From Mesorhizobium sp. LSJC280B00 (GTDB lineage Bacteria; Pseudomonadota; Alphaproteobacteria; Rhizobiales; Rhizobiaceae), in NCBI RefSeq assembly GCF_000502835.1, contig NZ_AYVL01000012.1, positions 66,609 to 130,608 on the forward strand: a DNA stretch of 64,000 nucleotides, written 5' to 3'. Position 1 is the stretch's first letter; each line of letters starts with the position of its first letter. Under the pieces are notes generated by a model that worked only from the letters and a program-made list of their open reading frames with translations, was not told the DNA's origin and did no database searches. The position numbers were made by a program, and so were the translations under genes. Shown piece by piece: positions 52,692 to 62,688 of the stretch.

Positions 52692-52946
52692 CTATCGAGT
52701 TTGTCTGTCGTGGCTCCGCTGTGTGACGATGACCGGGATCAGCAGATCGCCCCAGTTGCCGTCGCCGCCATGGTGTCGTGCCGAGCGCACCAGTTCGACC
52801 GAGACGCCTGCCTCGACCGCCTTCATCACCGACTGATTGAGCCTGTGCAGATCGTTCGCCAGCATGCGGATGGTCGCCTGCTGGTCGACATTCATGCTGG
52901 TGGCCTGCTCTTCGGCCCGTTCCTTGACGCGGCTTATCGAAGCCAT
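52692..52946 (-). CDS. small hypothetical protein following aceA
   Basis: 84 residues from the ATG at 52946 behind AGGGAGAA. Helical (RVKERAEEQATSMNVDQQATIRMLANDL; NQSVMKAVEAGVSVELVRSARHH) with a GDGNWGDLLIPVIV end. No family name recognised; 70 bp downstream of isocitrate lyase on the same strand, so probably cotranscribed. Longer frames to 53429 are inside aceA and were trimmed. Confidence 0.6.
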   Translation of the reverse strand: MASISRVKERAEEQATSMNVDQQATIRMLANDLHRLNQSVMKAVEAGVSVELVRSARHHGGDGNWGDLLIPVIVTQRSHDRQTR

Positions 52947-53016
52947 TGGTCTTCTCCCTGTGTTGCCATGACTGTTGTGTTGCCATGCCCGTTTGGGCGT
53001 TCCCTCTGTTTGTCTG

Positions 53017-54306
53017 CTATTCCGCCGCCGGCCTGAATTGGGCGCGCTCGGTCGATCCCTGCATGGCCGTGGTCGAAGACTGGCCACCGGTGATCGCCAT
53101 CGAGACGGCATCGAAATAGCCGGTGCCGACCTCGCGCTGGTGCTTGCTGGCGGTATAGCCATTGGCTTCCGCGGCGAATTCCGCCTGCTGCAGTTCCGAA
53201 TAGGCGGCCATCTGCCGCTCCTTGTAGCCGCGGGCGAGCTCGAACATGCCGAAGTTGAGCTGGTGGAAACCTGCCAGCGTAATGAACTGGAACTTGTAAC
53301 CCATGGCGCCGAGTTCCTTCTGGAAGTTCGCAATCGTCGCGTCGTCGAGATTCTTCTTCCAGTTGAAAGACGGCGAGCAATTATAGGCAAGCAGCTTGCC
53401 CGGATGGTGCTTGCGCACACCCTCGGCAAACGTCCTGGCCTGCGCCAGATCGGGCTTGGAAGTCTCGCACCAGATCAGGTCCGCATAGGGCGCATAGGCG
53501 ACGGCGCGGGCGATGCAGGGCTCGATGCCGTTGCTGACATGGTAGAAGCCCTCCGCCGTGCGGCCGGCGCCATAATCGACGAAGGGCCGGTCGCATTCGT
53601 CGATGTCGGAGGTCAAGAGCTTTGCCGCTTCAGCGTCGGTGCGCGCCACGACCAGCGTCGGCGTGCCCATGACGTCGGCGGCAAGCCGCGCGGCGTTGAG
53701 GTTGCGGATGTGTGCGGCGGTCGGGATCAGTACCTTGCCGCCGAGATGACCGCATTTCTTTTCCGAAGCCAGCTGGTCCTCGTAATGGACGCCGGCCGCA
53801 CCCGCCTCGATGAACGCCTTCATGATCTCGAAGGCGTTGAGCGGCCCGCCGAAGCCGGCTTCCGCGTCGGCGACGATCGGCGCGAACCAGGTGTCGACCG
53901 ACAGCCCGTTGCCTTCCGAAGTCTCGATCTGGTCGGCGCGCTGTAAGGTGCGGTTTATGCGCTTGACCAGTTCGGGCGCGGCATTTGCGGGATAAAGCGA
54001 CTGGTCCGGGTACATGGCGGAAGCGGTGTTGGCATCGGCGGCGACCTGCCATCCTGACAGATAGATCGCTTTCAGCCCGGCCCGCACCTGCTGCATCGCC
54101 TGGTTGCCCGACATGGCACCCAGCGCGTTGACGAAATCCTCTTCATGGATGAGCTGCCACAGCCGGTTTGCCCCCATTTCGGCGAGGCTCTGCCGGATCT
54201 GCACCGAGCCGCGCAGCCGCTTCACGTCGTCCGGCGAATAGGGCCTTTCGATGCCATCAAAGCGGCCTTGCGGCGCCGACGGGACGAGGTTGTAAAAGTC
54301 GGTCAT
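53017..54306 (-). CDS. aceA: isocitrate lyase
   Basis: 429 residues from the ATG at 54306. It splits isocitrate into glyoxylate and succinate (glyoxylate shunt). The catalytic KKCGH motif lies in [49 protein letters not shown] (in two parts) and [13 protein letters not shown] are further marks. Divergent from the ScfR-like regulator at 54545, which is expected to activate it. A GAGGTAAACCTC palindrome lies at about 54410-54421 in the shared region. Confidence 0.97.
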   Translation of the reverse strand: MTDFYNLVPSAPQGRFDGIERPYSPDDVKRLRGSVQIRQSLAEMGANRLWQLIHEEDFVNALGAMSGNQAMQQVRAGLKAIYLSGWQVAADANTASAMYPDQSLYPANAAPELVKRINRTLQRADQIETSEGNGLSVDTWFAPIVADAEAGFGGPLNAFEIMKAFIEAGAAGVHYEDQLASEKKCGHLGGKVLIPTAAHIRNLNAARLAADVMGTPTLVVARTDAEAAKLLTSDIDECDRPFVDYGAGRTAEGFYHVSNGIEPCIARAVAYAPYADLIWCETSKPDLAQARTFAEGVRKHHPGKLLAYNCSPSFNWKKNLDDATIANFQKELGAMGYKFQFITLAGFHQLNFGMFELARGYKERQMAAYSELQQAEFAAEANGYTASKHQREVGTGYFDAVSMAITGGQSSTTAMQGSTERAQFRPAAE

Positions 54307-54544
54307 TGATCACTCCAGGCGGTTTTGATGCCGGTTTAGGAAGGCGTCGCAGAGGGAAAATATGTGCGCCATATGTGTGACACCATTTACACGTCGGCAC
54401 GACGCAAGCGAGGTAAACCTCCTGATCAGTCATAAAATAAGGGAAAACCTGTGTTGTGTTTGACTGATGAGAGCTGTAAATCTGTCATGATTGTAAAGGC
54501 AGCCATGCCATCGGCGGATGTAAATTTCTGTCAAGGAAACTCGA

Positions 54545-55996
54545 TTGGCCGACCACAAAATCTTTGCCGGGCCGCGCATTCGTCGCATCCGCAACGCCAA
54601 GGGGCTGACCCAGACGGCGATGGCCGAAGGGCTCGGCATCTCGCCGTCCTATCTCAATCTCATCGAGCGCAACCAGCGGCCGCTGACGGTGCAACTGATC
54701 CTGAGGCTGGCATCCGTCTACAAGGTTGACCCGCACGAACTGCAGGGCGAGGCGCGGGGATCGGTCGCCGATTTGAAGGAAGTGTTTTCAGATCCGTTGC
54801 TGGCCGGCGAACTGCCGGGCGACCAGGAACTCATCGAGCTTGCCGAGGCGGCGCCCAACGCTTCCGCCGCTGTGATAAAACTGTTTCGCGCCTATCGCGA
54901 GCAGGCCGAGCGATTGTCGGATCTCAACGAGCTGCTCGCGCGTGAGGGCAAGGCCACCGCACTCTCCGGTGCCCGGCTGCCGATCGACGAGGTGCATGAG
55001 ATTTTCGAACGCCGGCCGAACCATTTTGCCGCGCTCGAAGAGGAAGCCGAGGCATTCACGTCGGTGCTCGATCCTGGCGACGATCTGTTCAGTGCGTTGA
55101 AGGTTTGGCTGCGGCGTGAATTCGGCATCGTCGTTAAGGTACTGCCGGTCGCTACCATGCCCAACTGGCGGCGTCGCTATGACCGTCACTCGCAACGCCT
55201 GTTCCTGTCCGAGCGCCTGTCGCCATTCGATCAGCTGCGCGAGGTGGCTATGGAGGCCTGCCTGATCCGCATGAGCGTCGCTGTCGCCGCCGAGATCCAG
55301 GCGCTGAAGCTGACCACGGACGAAGCCCGCCGGCTGGCGCGTTTCGAGCTCGGCCGCTATGCCGCGCACGCTCTGATGATGCCCTATCAGCCTTTTCACG
55401 CCGCTGCGGTCCGCACCCGCTACGATATAGACATGTTGCGGTCGCGCTTCGGCGTTTCCTTCGAGCAGGCGGCGAACCGGCTGACCACGCTGCAGCGGCC
55501 GGGTGCGTCGGGTGTGCCGTTCTTCATGCTCGAGGTCGACAGTGCCGGCAATCGGTTCCGCAAGGCGGGCAGCCACGGCTTTCCGCAAAGCCGCTTCGGC
55601 GGCGGCTGTCCGAAGCTGCCGGTCCATGCCGCCTTCGCCCAGCCCGGCCAGATCCTGGTCGAGGCAGTGGAAATGCCCGACGGCGCGGCGTTCCTCTGCA
55701 TGGCCCGCACGCTCGAAGGGCCGCAGGGCTCGTTTGCCGAGCGCCCGCGGCGCACCGCGCTGCTGCTCGGCTGCGACATCGGTTTTCGCGACGAGGTCGT
55801 CTATGGAGCGGCATTGCCGGGGCCGGCCGCCATCGGCAAGACCGGACAGAGCGCCGCTGCGCTGGCGACGCCGGTCGGCCCTGCCTGCCGGCTGTGCGAA
55901 CGCATCGGCTGCCTCGCCCGCGCCGAGCCACCCGTTACACGCCCGCTCGGCCTCGACGAGATGGTCACGGGACTGTCGGCGTTCGATTTCCAGTGA
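54545..55996 (+). CDS. XRE family short-chain fatty acid regulator (ScfR/RamB-like)
   Basis: 483 residues from a TTG at 54545. N-terminal XRE HTH (IRRIRNAKGLTQTAMAEGLGISPSYLNLIERNQRP in two parts), a middle IrrE-like domain in which the peptidase HExxH is lost (REVAMEACLIRM), then a C-terminal DUF2083-type Cys-containing domain (FGGGCPKLPVHAAF; ACRLCERIGCLAR). ScfR-type proteins control glyoxylate-shunt and short-chain fatty-acid genes; the divergent aceA fits this. Confidence 0.88.
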   Translation: MADHKIFAGPRIRRIRNAKGLTQTAMAEGLGISPSYLNLIERNQRPLTVQLILRLASVYKVDPHELQGEARGSVADLKEVFSDPLLAGELPGDQELIELAEAAPNASAAVIKLFRAYREQAERLSDLNELLAREGKATALSGARLPIDEVHEIFERRPNHFAALEEEAEAFTSVLDPGDDLFSALKVWLRREFGIVVKVLPVATMPNWRRRYDRHSQRLFLSERLSPFDQLREVAMEACLIRMSVAVAAEIQALKLTTDEARRLARFELGRYAAHALMMPYQPFHAAAVRTRYDIDMLRSRFGVSFEQAANRLTTLQRPGASGVPFFMLEVDSAGNRFRKAGSHGFPQSRFGGGCPKLPVHAAFAQPGQILVEAVEMPDGAAFLCMARTLEGPQGSFAERPRRTALLLGCDIGFRDEVVYGAALPGPAAIGKTGQSAAALATPVGPACRLCERIGCLARAEPPVTRPLGLDEMVTGLSAFDFQ

Positions 55997-56007
55997 TTCG
56001 GCTCCAG

Positions 56008-56138
56008 CAATATTGCGGCTGAATCTTCGACCAAAGGACCTCATCTGTTCCTGCGGCGGCAACCAGTAAGCTGGTTCGCGGTTGCCGGCCAAAATATTGG
56101 TTCAGCCAAAATATTGATTCAGCCGAATATTGATTCAG
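56008..56138. repeat. 17-bp iterons: one inverted copy and three tandem copies
   Basis: Tandem units CCAAAATATTGGTTCAG (56089-56105), CCAAAATATTGATTCAG (56106-56122) and CCGAATATTGATTCAG (56123-56138); one inverted copy at 56008-56024 (CAATATTGCGGCTGAAT). Together they form a dyad around 65 bp in the gap upstream of the DUF2167 gene. Confidence 0.8.
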
Positions 56139-56188
56139 CATTGACGGTACGGTATCAAAAAAAGAACTGCGCAACGGTCGGGGGATCA

Positions 56189-57091
56189 ATGATGGGCAGG
56201 ACAGTTTTTTGGCTTGGCTTGGCGCTCGCGTTTTCGGCCGATCCCGCATTGGCTGAAAAGTCCTCGGATTTCTTCAATTCCTATCAACACTACAATGATG
56301 CCGGCAAGGCGTTCCTGGACAAGATCGATCCGAAGACCGGCGCGATAAATCTTGCCGAAGGCATCCATCTCGACCTCAAGGACAAGTTCTATTTTCTGGA
56401 CAAGAAGGACACGCTCTCCGTCCTCACCGAAGCCTGGGGCAATCCGCCCGACTCTGGTTCCGATGCCCTCGGCATGATCTTTCCAGTCTCCCATGATCCC
56501 ATTGCCGACAACAATTGGGGGATAGAGCTGCGCTGGGAAAAGATCGGTTACGTCGACGACAGCGACGCCGCGTCCATCGATTACAATGAACTGCTGCGCA
56601 ACATGCAGTCAGACACTCTGTCCGGCAACGATCAGAGGGTAAAGGATGGCTATGCGCCCATTACGCTGATCGGCTGGGCGTCGCCGCCCGTTTATGATGC
56701 GGCCCACAAGCGCCTGCACTGGGCCAAGGAGCTGCAATTTGGCAACGATGCCGCCCATACGCTCAACTACGACGTCCGTTTCCTTGGCAGGGAGGGCGTC
56801 TTCGTGATGAGCTATATCGCGACGGTGGAACAATTGCCGGAGATAAGGCAAAGCCTGGATGAAGTGCTTGGCCTCGCGGACTTCAATACCGGCAAGACAT
56901 ACGCCGATTTCGTGCCGGGCGTCGATACGGTTGCGGCGATTGGCGTCGGTGGCCTGATTGCCGGCAAGCTGGCGGCGAAAGCAGGTTTTTTGCTCGTGGC
57001 GCTGATCGCGCTGAAAAAGTTTGGCCTGCTCCTGCTGATTCCGCTGGCCGGTCTCTGGCGTTTTATCCGCGGCAACAAGAGCACCTCGTAA
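56189..57091 (+). CDS. DUF2167 family membrane-anchored protein
   Basis: 300 residues from the ATG at 56189 behind GGGGGA. Signal peptide (residues 1-22), a long extracytoplasmic DUF2167 domain (ALGMIFPVSHDPIADNNWGIELRWEKIGYVDDSDA; LIGWASPPVYDAAHKRLHWAKELQFG), and a C-terminal membrane helix pair (VAAIGVGGLIAGKLAAKAGFLLVALIALKKFGLLLLIPL). Role unknown; the family is common in proteobacteria. Iterons upstream suggest tight regulation. Confidence 0.82.
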   Translation: MMGRTVFWLGLALAFSADPALAEKSSDFFNSYQHYNDAGKAFLDKIDPKTGAINLAEGIHLDLKDKFYFLDKKDTLSVLTEAWGNPPDSGSDALGMIFPVSHDPIADNNWGIELRWEKIGYVDDSDAASIDYNELLRNMQSDTLSGNDQRVKDGYAPITLIGWASPPVYDAAHKRLHWAKELQFGNDAAHTLNYDVRFLGREGVFVMSYIATVEQLPEIRQSLDEVLGLADFNTGKTYADFVPGVDTVAAIGVGGLIAGKLAAKAGFLLVALIALKKFGLLLLIPLAGLWRFIRGNKSTS

Positions 57092-57273
57092 CGCATCATC
57101 GACAGGTCGCCTCGGATCATCGCCGGGCGAGGGGCGAGGCGCCCTCATCAGTGCGCCAAACGGAACATCGAACTGGATCACGCCCGGCCTTCTGCTTTGC
57201 GTTACGCGAATTAGGCACGTCTCTGTCGTCCATTGCACATCGTGCTGCTCCGAATTCGCCGACAGTCGTACCC

Positions 57274-58227
57274 ATGACCGATACCGCATCATCTCCGGTT
57301 GCCGCTTCGCCGATCGTGTCGCCGCAAGGGGAACGCGTCGGCTTCCTGCTGGTATTCCTGTCGGCGTTGATGTGGAGCTTCGGCGGCAGCATTGCGCGCT
57401 TCATCGACAACGCCGACAGCTGGACGGTGGTGTTCTGGCGCTCGGTCTGGGCCGCCGCCTTCCTGCTCTGCTTCATGGTCTGGCGCGACGGCTGGCGTGG
57501 CACGCTGAAGCTGTTTCGCGGCATGGGCCTGGCCGGCCTTGCGGTGGCGTTCTGCTTCGCCACGGCGTCGACCTCTTTCGTCGTGGCGCTTGCCTATACC
57601 ACGGTCGCCAACATCCTGTTGATGCAGGCCGGCGTGCCGCTTCTGGCGGCGCTGTTTGCCTGGGCGCTGTTTCGCGAACGGGTGGCGGTGGCGACCTGGG
57701 TGGCGATCGCCGCCGTCATTGTCGGCGTCGCCATCATGGTGTCGGAATCGCTCGATGGCGCGGTGTCGCCGATCGGCGACGGGCTGGCGCTGCTCATCGC
57801 TGTCATGTTCTCGATCGCCACCGTCATCACGCGCCGCTTTGCCCATGTGCGCATGACGCCAGCGACCTGCCTCGGCACGATGCTGGCGGCCGCCTTTGCG
57901 GCATCGCAGGCGTCGGCGCTGGGCGTCTCCAGTCACGATATGGGCTTCCTCTTTGCCTTTGGCGTGATCAATCTGGGACTCGGTCTCGCCTTCTTCGCCA
58001 CCGGAGCCCGGCTTGTTCCGGCCGCCGTCGCGGCGCTGCTCGGCACGTTCGAACCGATCCTTGGCCCGATCTGGGTCTGGCTCATCCATTCCGAGGTGCC
58101 GTCGGCGCGCACCATCGTCGGCGGTGCGGTCGTGGTCACCGCGCTGCTCGTCCATATCGGGCTCGAGTTCAAGCGTCAGACGCGGCCCGCGCGAGCGGGC
58201 GTCACCGGTGTGCCGTCACCTAATTGA
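57274..58227 (+). CDS. DMT family transporter (two EamA domains)
   Basis: 317 residues from the ATG at 57274. Ten membrane helices in two EamA halves: FLLVFLSALMWSFGGSIARF and LAYTTVANILLMQAGVPLLAALFAW; then GDGLALLIAVMFSIATVITRRF and GTFEPILGPIWVWLIHSEVPSARTIVGGAVVV. Drug/metabolite exporter; the substrate cannot be told. A longer frame to 57151 lacks support. Confidence 0.9.
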   Translation: MTDTASSPVAASPIVSPQGERVGFLLVFLSALMWSFGGSIARFIDNADSWTVVFWRSVWAAAFLLCFMVWRDGWRGTLKLFRGMGLAGLAVAFCFATASTSFVVALAYTTVANILLMQAGVPLLAALFAWALFRERVAVATWVAIAAVIVGVAIMVSESLDGAVSPIGDGLALLIAVMFSIATVITRRFAHVRMTPATCLGTMLAAAFAASQASALGVSSHDMGFLFAFGVINLGLGLAFFATGARLVPAAVAALLGTFEPILGPIWVWLIHSEVPSARTIVGGAVVVTALLVHIGLEFKRQTRPARAGVTGVPSPN

Positions 58228-58579
58228 TGCAGTGCGCGCGTCAAAGCGAGATGAACCATTGACAACGTTGCAGCCGCGCGGGCAGGCTGCGATCACGGCA
58301 ACAACAAGACAGGCGTATCTTGCCAAGTCTCCATGCCGGCCGCATCGAGGCCGGACAATATCGTCGTCTCCCTGCCCGCGCCGTAGCGAAAGCTTCCGAC
58401 GGCGTCGGAACACCACCAACGCCACGCCAGGTCTTCGCTGTCGGCTCGCCGCCGAACGATAATGGCGCCGGCAATTCGCGCTTGTCGCCTGCCTGCAAGC
58501 CCAATACCTTGAAGCAAATGCCCAGCCGCGCGGACGCCGCGACGAGCTGGCGACGGAACACTCATCAAAGGAGAATAGC
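58228..58579. other. intergenic region upstream of the polyamine importer
   Basis: No supported gene on either strand. It should hold the potF promoter; no clear -35/-10 or operator was picked out. Confidence 0.5.
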
Positions 58580-59677
58580 ATGACCCGCAAAGCGCTCTGG
58601 CTTTCGGCGACTTCGGCGTTTCTGGCAGTTTTCACCTTGGGCGCGCATGCCGAGGATCGCGTCGTCAACGTCTTCAACTGGTCGGACTATATCGACAGTT
58701 CGATCATCGACGACTTCACCAAGGAAACCGGCATCAAGGTCGTCTACGACACTTTCGATTCCAACGAGATCCTGGAAACGAAACTGCTCGCCGGCGGCAG
58801 CGGCTACGATGTCGTCGTGCCCAGTGGCAATTTCCTTGCACGCCAGATCCAGGCGGGTGTGTTCCAGAAGCTCGACAAGTCGAAACTGCCGAACATTTCA
58901 AATATGTGGGACACGGTCATGGAACGGACCGCCAAATATGATCGCGGCAACGAATATTCGATCAACTACATGTGGGGTACGGTTGGCATCGGCTACAACA
59001 TCAAGAAGGTGCAGGCAGCGCTCGGCACCGACAAGATCGACAGCTGGGACGTGTTCTTCAATCCCGAAAGCCTGGCCAAATTGAAGGACTGCGGCGTCTA
59101 TGTGCTGGATTCGCCGGCCGACATCATACCGGCGGCACTGAAATATCTGGGCCTCGATCCAAACAGCACGTCGCCCGATGAGATTGCCAAGGCCGAAGAA
59201 ACCTTGCTGAAGGTCCGGCCCTATATCCGCAAGTTCCACTCTTCCGAATACATCAACGCCCTTGCCAATGGCGACATCTGCCTGGCGGTCGGCTGGTCGG
59301 GTGACGTCTTCCAGGCCCGCAACCGCGCCGACGAAGCCAAGCAGGGCGTCGAGATCGGCTACTCCGTGCCGAAGGAAGGTGCCCAGATGTGGTTCGACCA
59401 GATGGCGATCCCGGCCGATGCGCCGCATGTCGCCGAAGCCCATGAGTTCCTGAACTACATGATGAAGCCCGAAGTGATCGCCAAATCGTCGAACTATGTG
59501 CTCTATGCCAACGGCAACAAGGCTTCGCAGCAGTTCATCGACAAGGCGATCCTGGAAGATCCGGCGATCTATCCGGATGCAGCCACCTTGCAGAAGCTCT
59601 ACACCGTATCGCCTTACGATCCCAAGACCCAGCGCATCATCACTCGCACCTGGACCAAGATCGTCACCGGCCAATAG
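58580..59677 (+). CDS. potF: polyamine ABC transporter, binding protein (PotF-like)
   Basis: 365 residues behind AAAGGAG. Signal peptide (1-24, ending AHAED), then the PotD/PotF fold: VNVFNWSDYIDSSIIDDFTKETG, GGSGYDVVVPSGNFLARQIQAGV, and NYMWGTVGIGYN. The mature protein binds putrescine or spermidine in the periplasm. First gene of potFGHI; a hairpin follows at 59689-59711 and may keep its message in excess. Confidence 0.93.
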   Translation: MTRKALWLSATSAFLAVFTLGAHAEDRVVNVFNWSDYIDSSIIDDFTKETGIKVVYDTFDSNEILETKLLAGGSGYDVVVPSGNFLARQIQAGVFQKLDKSKLPNISNMWDTVMERTAKYDRGNEYSINYMWGTVGIGYNIKKVQAALGTDKIDSWDVFFNPESLAKLKDCGVYVLDSPADIIPAALKYLGLDPNSTSPDEIAKAEETLLKVRPYIRKFHSSEYINALANGDICLAVGWSGDVFQARNRADEAKQGVEIGYSVPKEGAQMWFDQMAIPADAPHVAEAHEFLNYMMKPEVIAKSSNYVLYANGNKASQQFIDKAILEDPAIYPDAATLQKLYTVSPYDPKTQRIITRTWTKIVTGQ

Positions 59678-59688
59678 CAATCTGACCA

Positions 59689-59711
59689 GGCCCGGCAGCC
59701 GTTGCCGGGCC
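59689..59711 (+). terminator. hairpin between potF and potG
   Basis: GGCCCGGCA pairs with TGCCGGGCC around GCCGT. The T run after it is short (GCTTTCT), so it is more a processing or partial-termination hairpin. Confidence 0.55.
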
Positions 59712-59748
59712 GCTTTCTCATGGGGCAAGCAGCAGGACGGAGTGGGAC

Positions 59749-60888
59749 ATGAAATCGCTTGGCAGCATCCGCAGGGATTTTGCGCCATGGAACGATCCGA
59801 ACGCCAAGCCATACATCCAGTTCGACAACGTCACCAAGAAATTCGGTGAGTTCACAGCGGTCAACAACCTGTCGCTGACCATTTTCGAGCGCGAATTCTT
59901 TGCCTTGCTCGGGGCCTCAGGCTGCGGGAAATCGACGCTGCTCAGGATGCTCGCCGGCTTCGAGGAGCCGACCGCCGGCCGCATCCTGCTCGATGGCCAG
60001 GACCTGCGCGGCATTCCGCCCTACCGGCGGCCGGTCAACATGATGTTCCAGTCCTACGCCTTGTTTCCGCACATGACGGTCGAGAACAACATCGCCTTCG
60101 GCCTCAAGCAGGAAGGCATGGCCAAGGCCGACATCGACAAGCGCGTCGCCGAGATGCTGAAGCTGGTCAAGCTCGAGCAGTTCGCCAAGCGCAAACCGCA
60201 CCAATTGTCGGGTGGCCAGCGCCAGCGCGTCGCGCTCGCGCGCTCGGTGGCCAAGCGGCCGAAAGTCCTGCTGCTCGACGAGCCGCTTGGTGCGCTGGAC
60301 AAGAAGCTGCGCGAGGAAACCCAGTTCGAGCTGATGGACCTGCAGCAGAACCTCGGCCTCACCTTCGTCGTCGTCACCCATGATCAGGAAGAGGCGATGA
60401 CGATGGCCGACCGCATCGCCATCATCGACAAGGGCGAGGTGATGCAGGTGGCGACGCCGGCGGAGGTCTACGAGGCGCCGGGTTCCCGCTTCGTCGCCGG
60501 CTTCGTCGGCAATGTGAATATGTTCGACGGCAAGATCGCGGCTGGCGAGGCCGGCAGCGCGAGCATCGATGCCGGCAACGGCATCACCATCCGGACCGAA
60601 AATGCCGGCAGTGCCGCCGCCGGAACATCCGTCACCTTCGCCATCAGGCCGGAGAAGATCAAGGTGTCCTCCACGAAACCGGCCGGTGCCGTCAACGCCA
60701 TCGAGGGCGAGGTCTACGACATAGCCTATCTCGGCGACATGACCGTCTATCACGTCAGGCTGGACGACGGTCAGGTGGTGCGGGCGAGCACCATGAACGC
60801 GGCACGCCTCACCGAGGACCCATTGACCTGGAACGACCGCGCCTGGGTTTCTTTCCGCCCCGACGCCGGCGTCGTCCTGACACGGTAG
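59749..60888 (+). CDS. potG: polyamine ABC transporter, ATP-binding protein
   Basis: 379 residues. Single ABC domain with Walker A LLGASGCGKSTLLR, Q loop MMFQSYALFPHMTVENNIAFG, signature LSGGQRQRVALAR, Walker B VLLLDEPLGALDKKLR and the His switch VVTHDQEEAMTMADR; the C-terminal TOBE_2-type part (AIRPEKIKVSS) follows. It powers PotHI. Confidence 0.95.
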   Translation: MKSLGSIRRDFAPWNDPNAKPYIQFDNVTKKFGEFTAVNNLSLTIFEREFFALLGASGCGKSTLLRMLAGFEEPTAGRILLDGQDLRGIPPYRRPVNMMFQSYALFPHMTVENNIAFGLKQEGMAKADIDKRVAEMLKLVKLEQFAKRKPHQLSGGQRQRVALARSVAKRPKVLLLDEPLGALDKKLREETQFELMDLQQNLGLTFVVVTHDQEEAMTMADRIAIIDKGEVMQVATPAEVYEAPGSRFVAGFVGNVNMFDGKIAAGEAGSASIDAGNGITIRTENAGSAAAGTSVTFAIRPEKIKVSSTKPAGAVNAIEGEVYDIAYLGDMTVYHVRLDDGQVVRASTMNAARLTEDPLTWNDRAWVSFRPDAGVVLTR

Positions 60889-60897
60889 GGACTGATC

Positions 60898-61866
60898 ATG
60901 TCCGCTGTCACCGCCGCAACAAGCTCTCCGGCAAGCGCTGCCGGCAAATCCGGCTTGGTCAGGCTGGGAGCGGCCTTCGTTAGCCGGCTCGTCATCATCG
61001 TCCCCTACCTCTGGCTGCTGTTCTTCTTTCTCGTGCCTTTCATCATCGTCTTCAAGATTTCGCTGTCGCAGACTGCGATCGCCATGCCGCCCTACACGCC
61101 GGTGCTCGATTTCCGCAGCGGCATTTCCGGGTTTATCTCGGAATTCGGCGCGCTGAATTTCGACAACTATACCTGGCTGACGCAGGATGCGCTTTACTTC
61201 AATGCCTATGTGACGAGCGTCATCGTCGCCGCCATCTCGACGGTCCTGACATTGCTGGTCGGCTATCCCATAGCCTATGGCATGGCGCGCGCCCCGGCGA
61301 CGATTCGCCCGACCTTGCTGATGCTGGTGATCCTGCCGTTCTGGACCTCGTTCCTGATCCGTGTCTACGCCTGGATCGGCATCCTCAAGCCCGAGGGCCT
61401 GCTCAACCAGCTGCTGCTCGCCACCGGCATCATCAGCCAGCCGCTGATCATCCTCAACACCTATACGGCGATCTTCATCGGCATCGTTTACTCCTATCTG
61501 CCGTTCATGGTGCTGCCGCTCTATTCGTCCTTGGAGAAAATGGACCATACGCTGATCGAGGCCGCCAAGGATCTCGGCTGTCCGCCGACCAGCGCCTTCT
61601 GGAAGATCACCTTTCCGCTGTCGCTGCCCGGCGTCATCGCCGGCTGCCTGCTGGTGTTCATTCCAGCCGTAGGCGAGTTCGTCATTCCCGACCTGCTCGG
61701 CGGCTCGCAGACGCTGATGATCGGCAGGACGCTGTGGAACGAGTTCTTCGCCAACCGCGACTGGCCGGTGTCGTCCGCCGTTGCCGTCATCTTGCTGCTG
61801 CTGCTGATCGTGCCGATCATGCTCTTCCAGCGAGCCCAGGCGCGCGCCCAGGAGCAGGACCAATGA
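60898..61866 (+). CDS. potH: polyamine ABC transporter permease
   Basis: 322 residues. Six membrane helices and the EAA loop (IEAAKDLGCPPTSAFWKITFPLSLPGVIAG). A 34-residue Ala/Ser-rich N-terminal extension precedes helix 1. It starts 9 bp after potG and overlaps potI by 4 bp (ATGA). Confidence 0.94.
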   Translation: MSAVTAATSSPASAAGKSGLVRLGAAFVSRLVIIVPYLWLLFFFLVPFIIVFKISLSQTAIAMPPYTPVLDFRSGISGFISEFGALNFDNYTWLTQDALYFNAYVTSVIVAAISTVLTLLVGYPIAYGMARAPATIRPTLLMLVILPFWTSFLIRVYAWIGILKPEGLLNQLLLATGIISQPLIILNTYTAIFIGIVYSYLPFMVLPLYSSLEKMDHTLIEAAKDLGCPPTSAFWKITFPLSLPGVIAGCLLVFIPAVGEFVIPDLLGGSQTLMIGRTLWNEFFANRDWPVSSAVAVILLLLLIVPIMLFQRAQARAQEQDQ

Positions 61867-62681
61867 ACGCGACCTGGAGCCGCTTCAACATCATTTCGAT
61901 CGTGCTCGGCTTTGCCTTTCTTTACCTGCCGATCGTCCTGCTCGTTGTGTTCTCTTTCAACGAATCGAAGCTGGTCACCGTCTGGGGTGGCTTCTCGACG
62001 AAATGGTACGTGTCGCTGTTCCACAACCGGGGTCTGATGGACGCCACCTGGGTGACGGCCCGCGTCGGCGTCATCTCGGCAAGCGTGGCGACCGTGCTTG
62101 GCACGCTGGCGGCGCTCACCTTGACACGCTACACGCGCTTTCGCGGCCGGCTTCTGTTTTCCGGCATGGTGTTTGCGCCGCTGGTCATGCCGGAAGTCAT
62201 CACCGGCCTGTCGCTGCTGCTGCTCTTCGTCGCCGTCGGCCTCGACCGCGGCTTTCTGACGGTGACGCTTGCCCACACCACGCTAACCATGTGCTTCGTT
62301 GCGGTGGTGGTTCAGTCGCGCCTGATCACGTTCGATCGTTCGCTGGAAGAGGCCGCGATGGACCTCGGTGCGCCACCGGTGAAGACCTTCTTCCAGATCA
62401 CGCTGCCGGTTATCATGCCGGCTATCGTCTCCGGCTGGATGCTGGCCTTCACGCTGTCGCTCGATGATTTGGTTATTGCCAGCTTCACCTCGGGACCCGG
62501 CGCCACGACGCTGCCGATGAAGATCTACAGCCAGGTCCGCCTTGGCGTGACGCCGGAAATCAACGCAGCGTGCACCATCCTGATCGCGGTCGTCGCAGTT
62601 GGCGTGATCATCGCTTCGCTCGCAAACAAACGCCGCGAGGTGCAGCGCCAGCGCGACGAGCAGGCCGCGCAGCGAGGTTGA
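61863..62681 (+). CDS. potI: polyamine ABC transporter permease
   Basis: 272 residues from the ATG at 61863. Six helices with the EAA loop LEEAAMDLGAPPVKTFFQITLPVIMPAIVSG. It pairs with PotH to form the channel. Last gene of the importer; it converges with the AsmA gene, with 7 bp between stops. Confidence 0.94.
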   Translation: MNATWSRFNIISIVLGFAFLYLPIVLLVVFSFNESKLVTVWGGFSTKWYVSLFHNRGLMDATWVTARVGVISASVATVLGTLAALTLTRYTRFRGRLLFSGMVFAPLVMPEVITGLSLLLLFVAVGLDRGFLTVTLAHTTLTMCFVAVVVQSRLITFDRSLEEAAMDLGAPPVKTFFQITLPVIMPAIVSGWMLAFTLSLDDLVIASFTSGPGATTLPMKIYSQVRLGVTPEINAACTILIAVVAVGVIIASLANKRREVQRQRDEQAAQRG

Positions 62682-62688
62682 AGGCTCG

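Noticed and set aside
59917..61863. 648-codon open frame opposite potG/potH
   Set aside because: Low-complexity composition (many Gln/Asp/Arg) and no motif; the plus strand is clearly coding.
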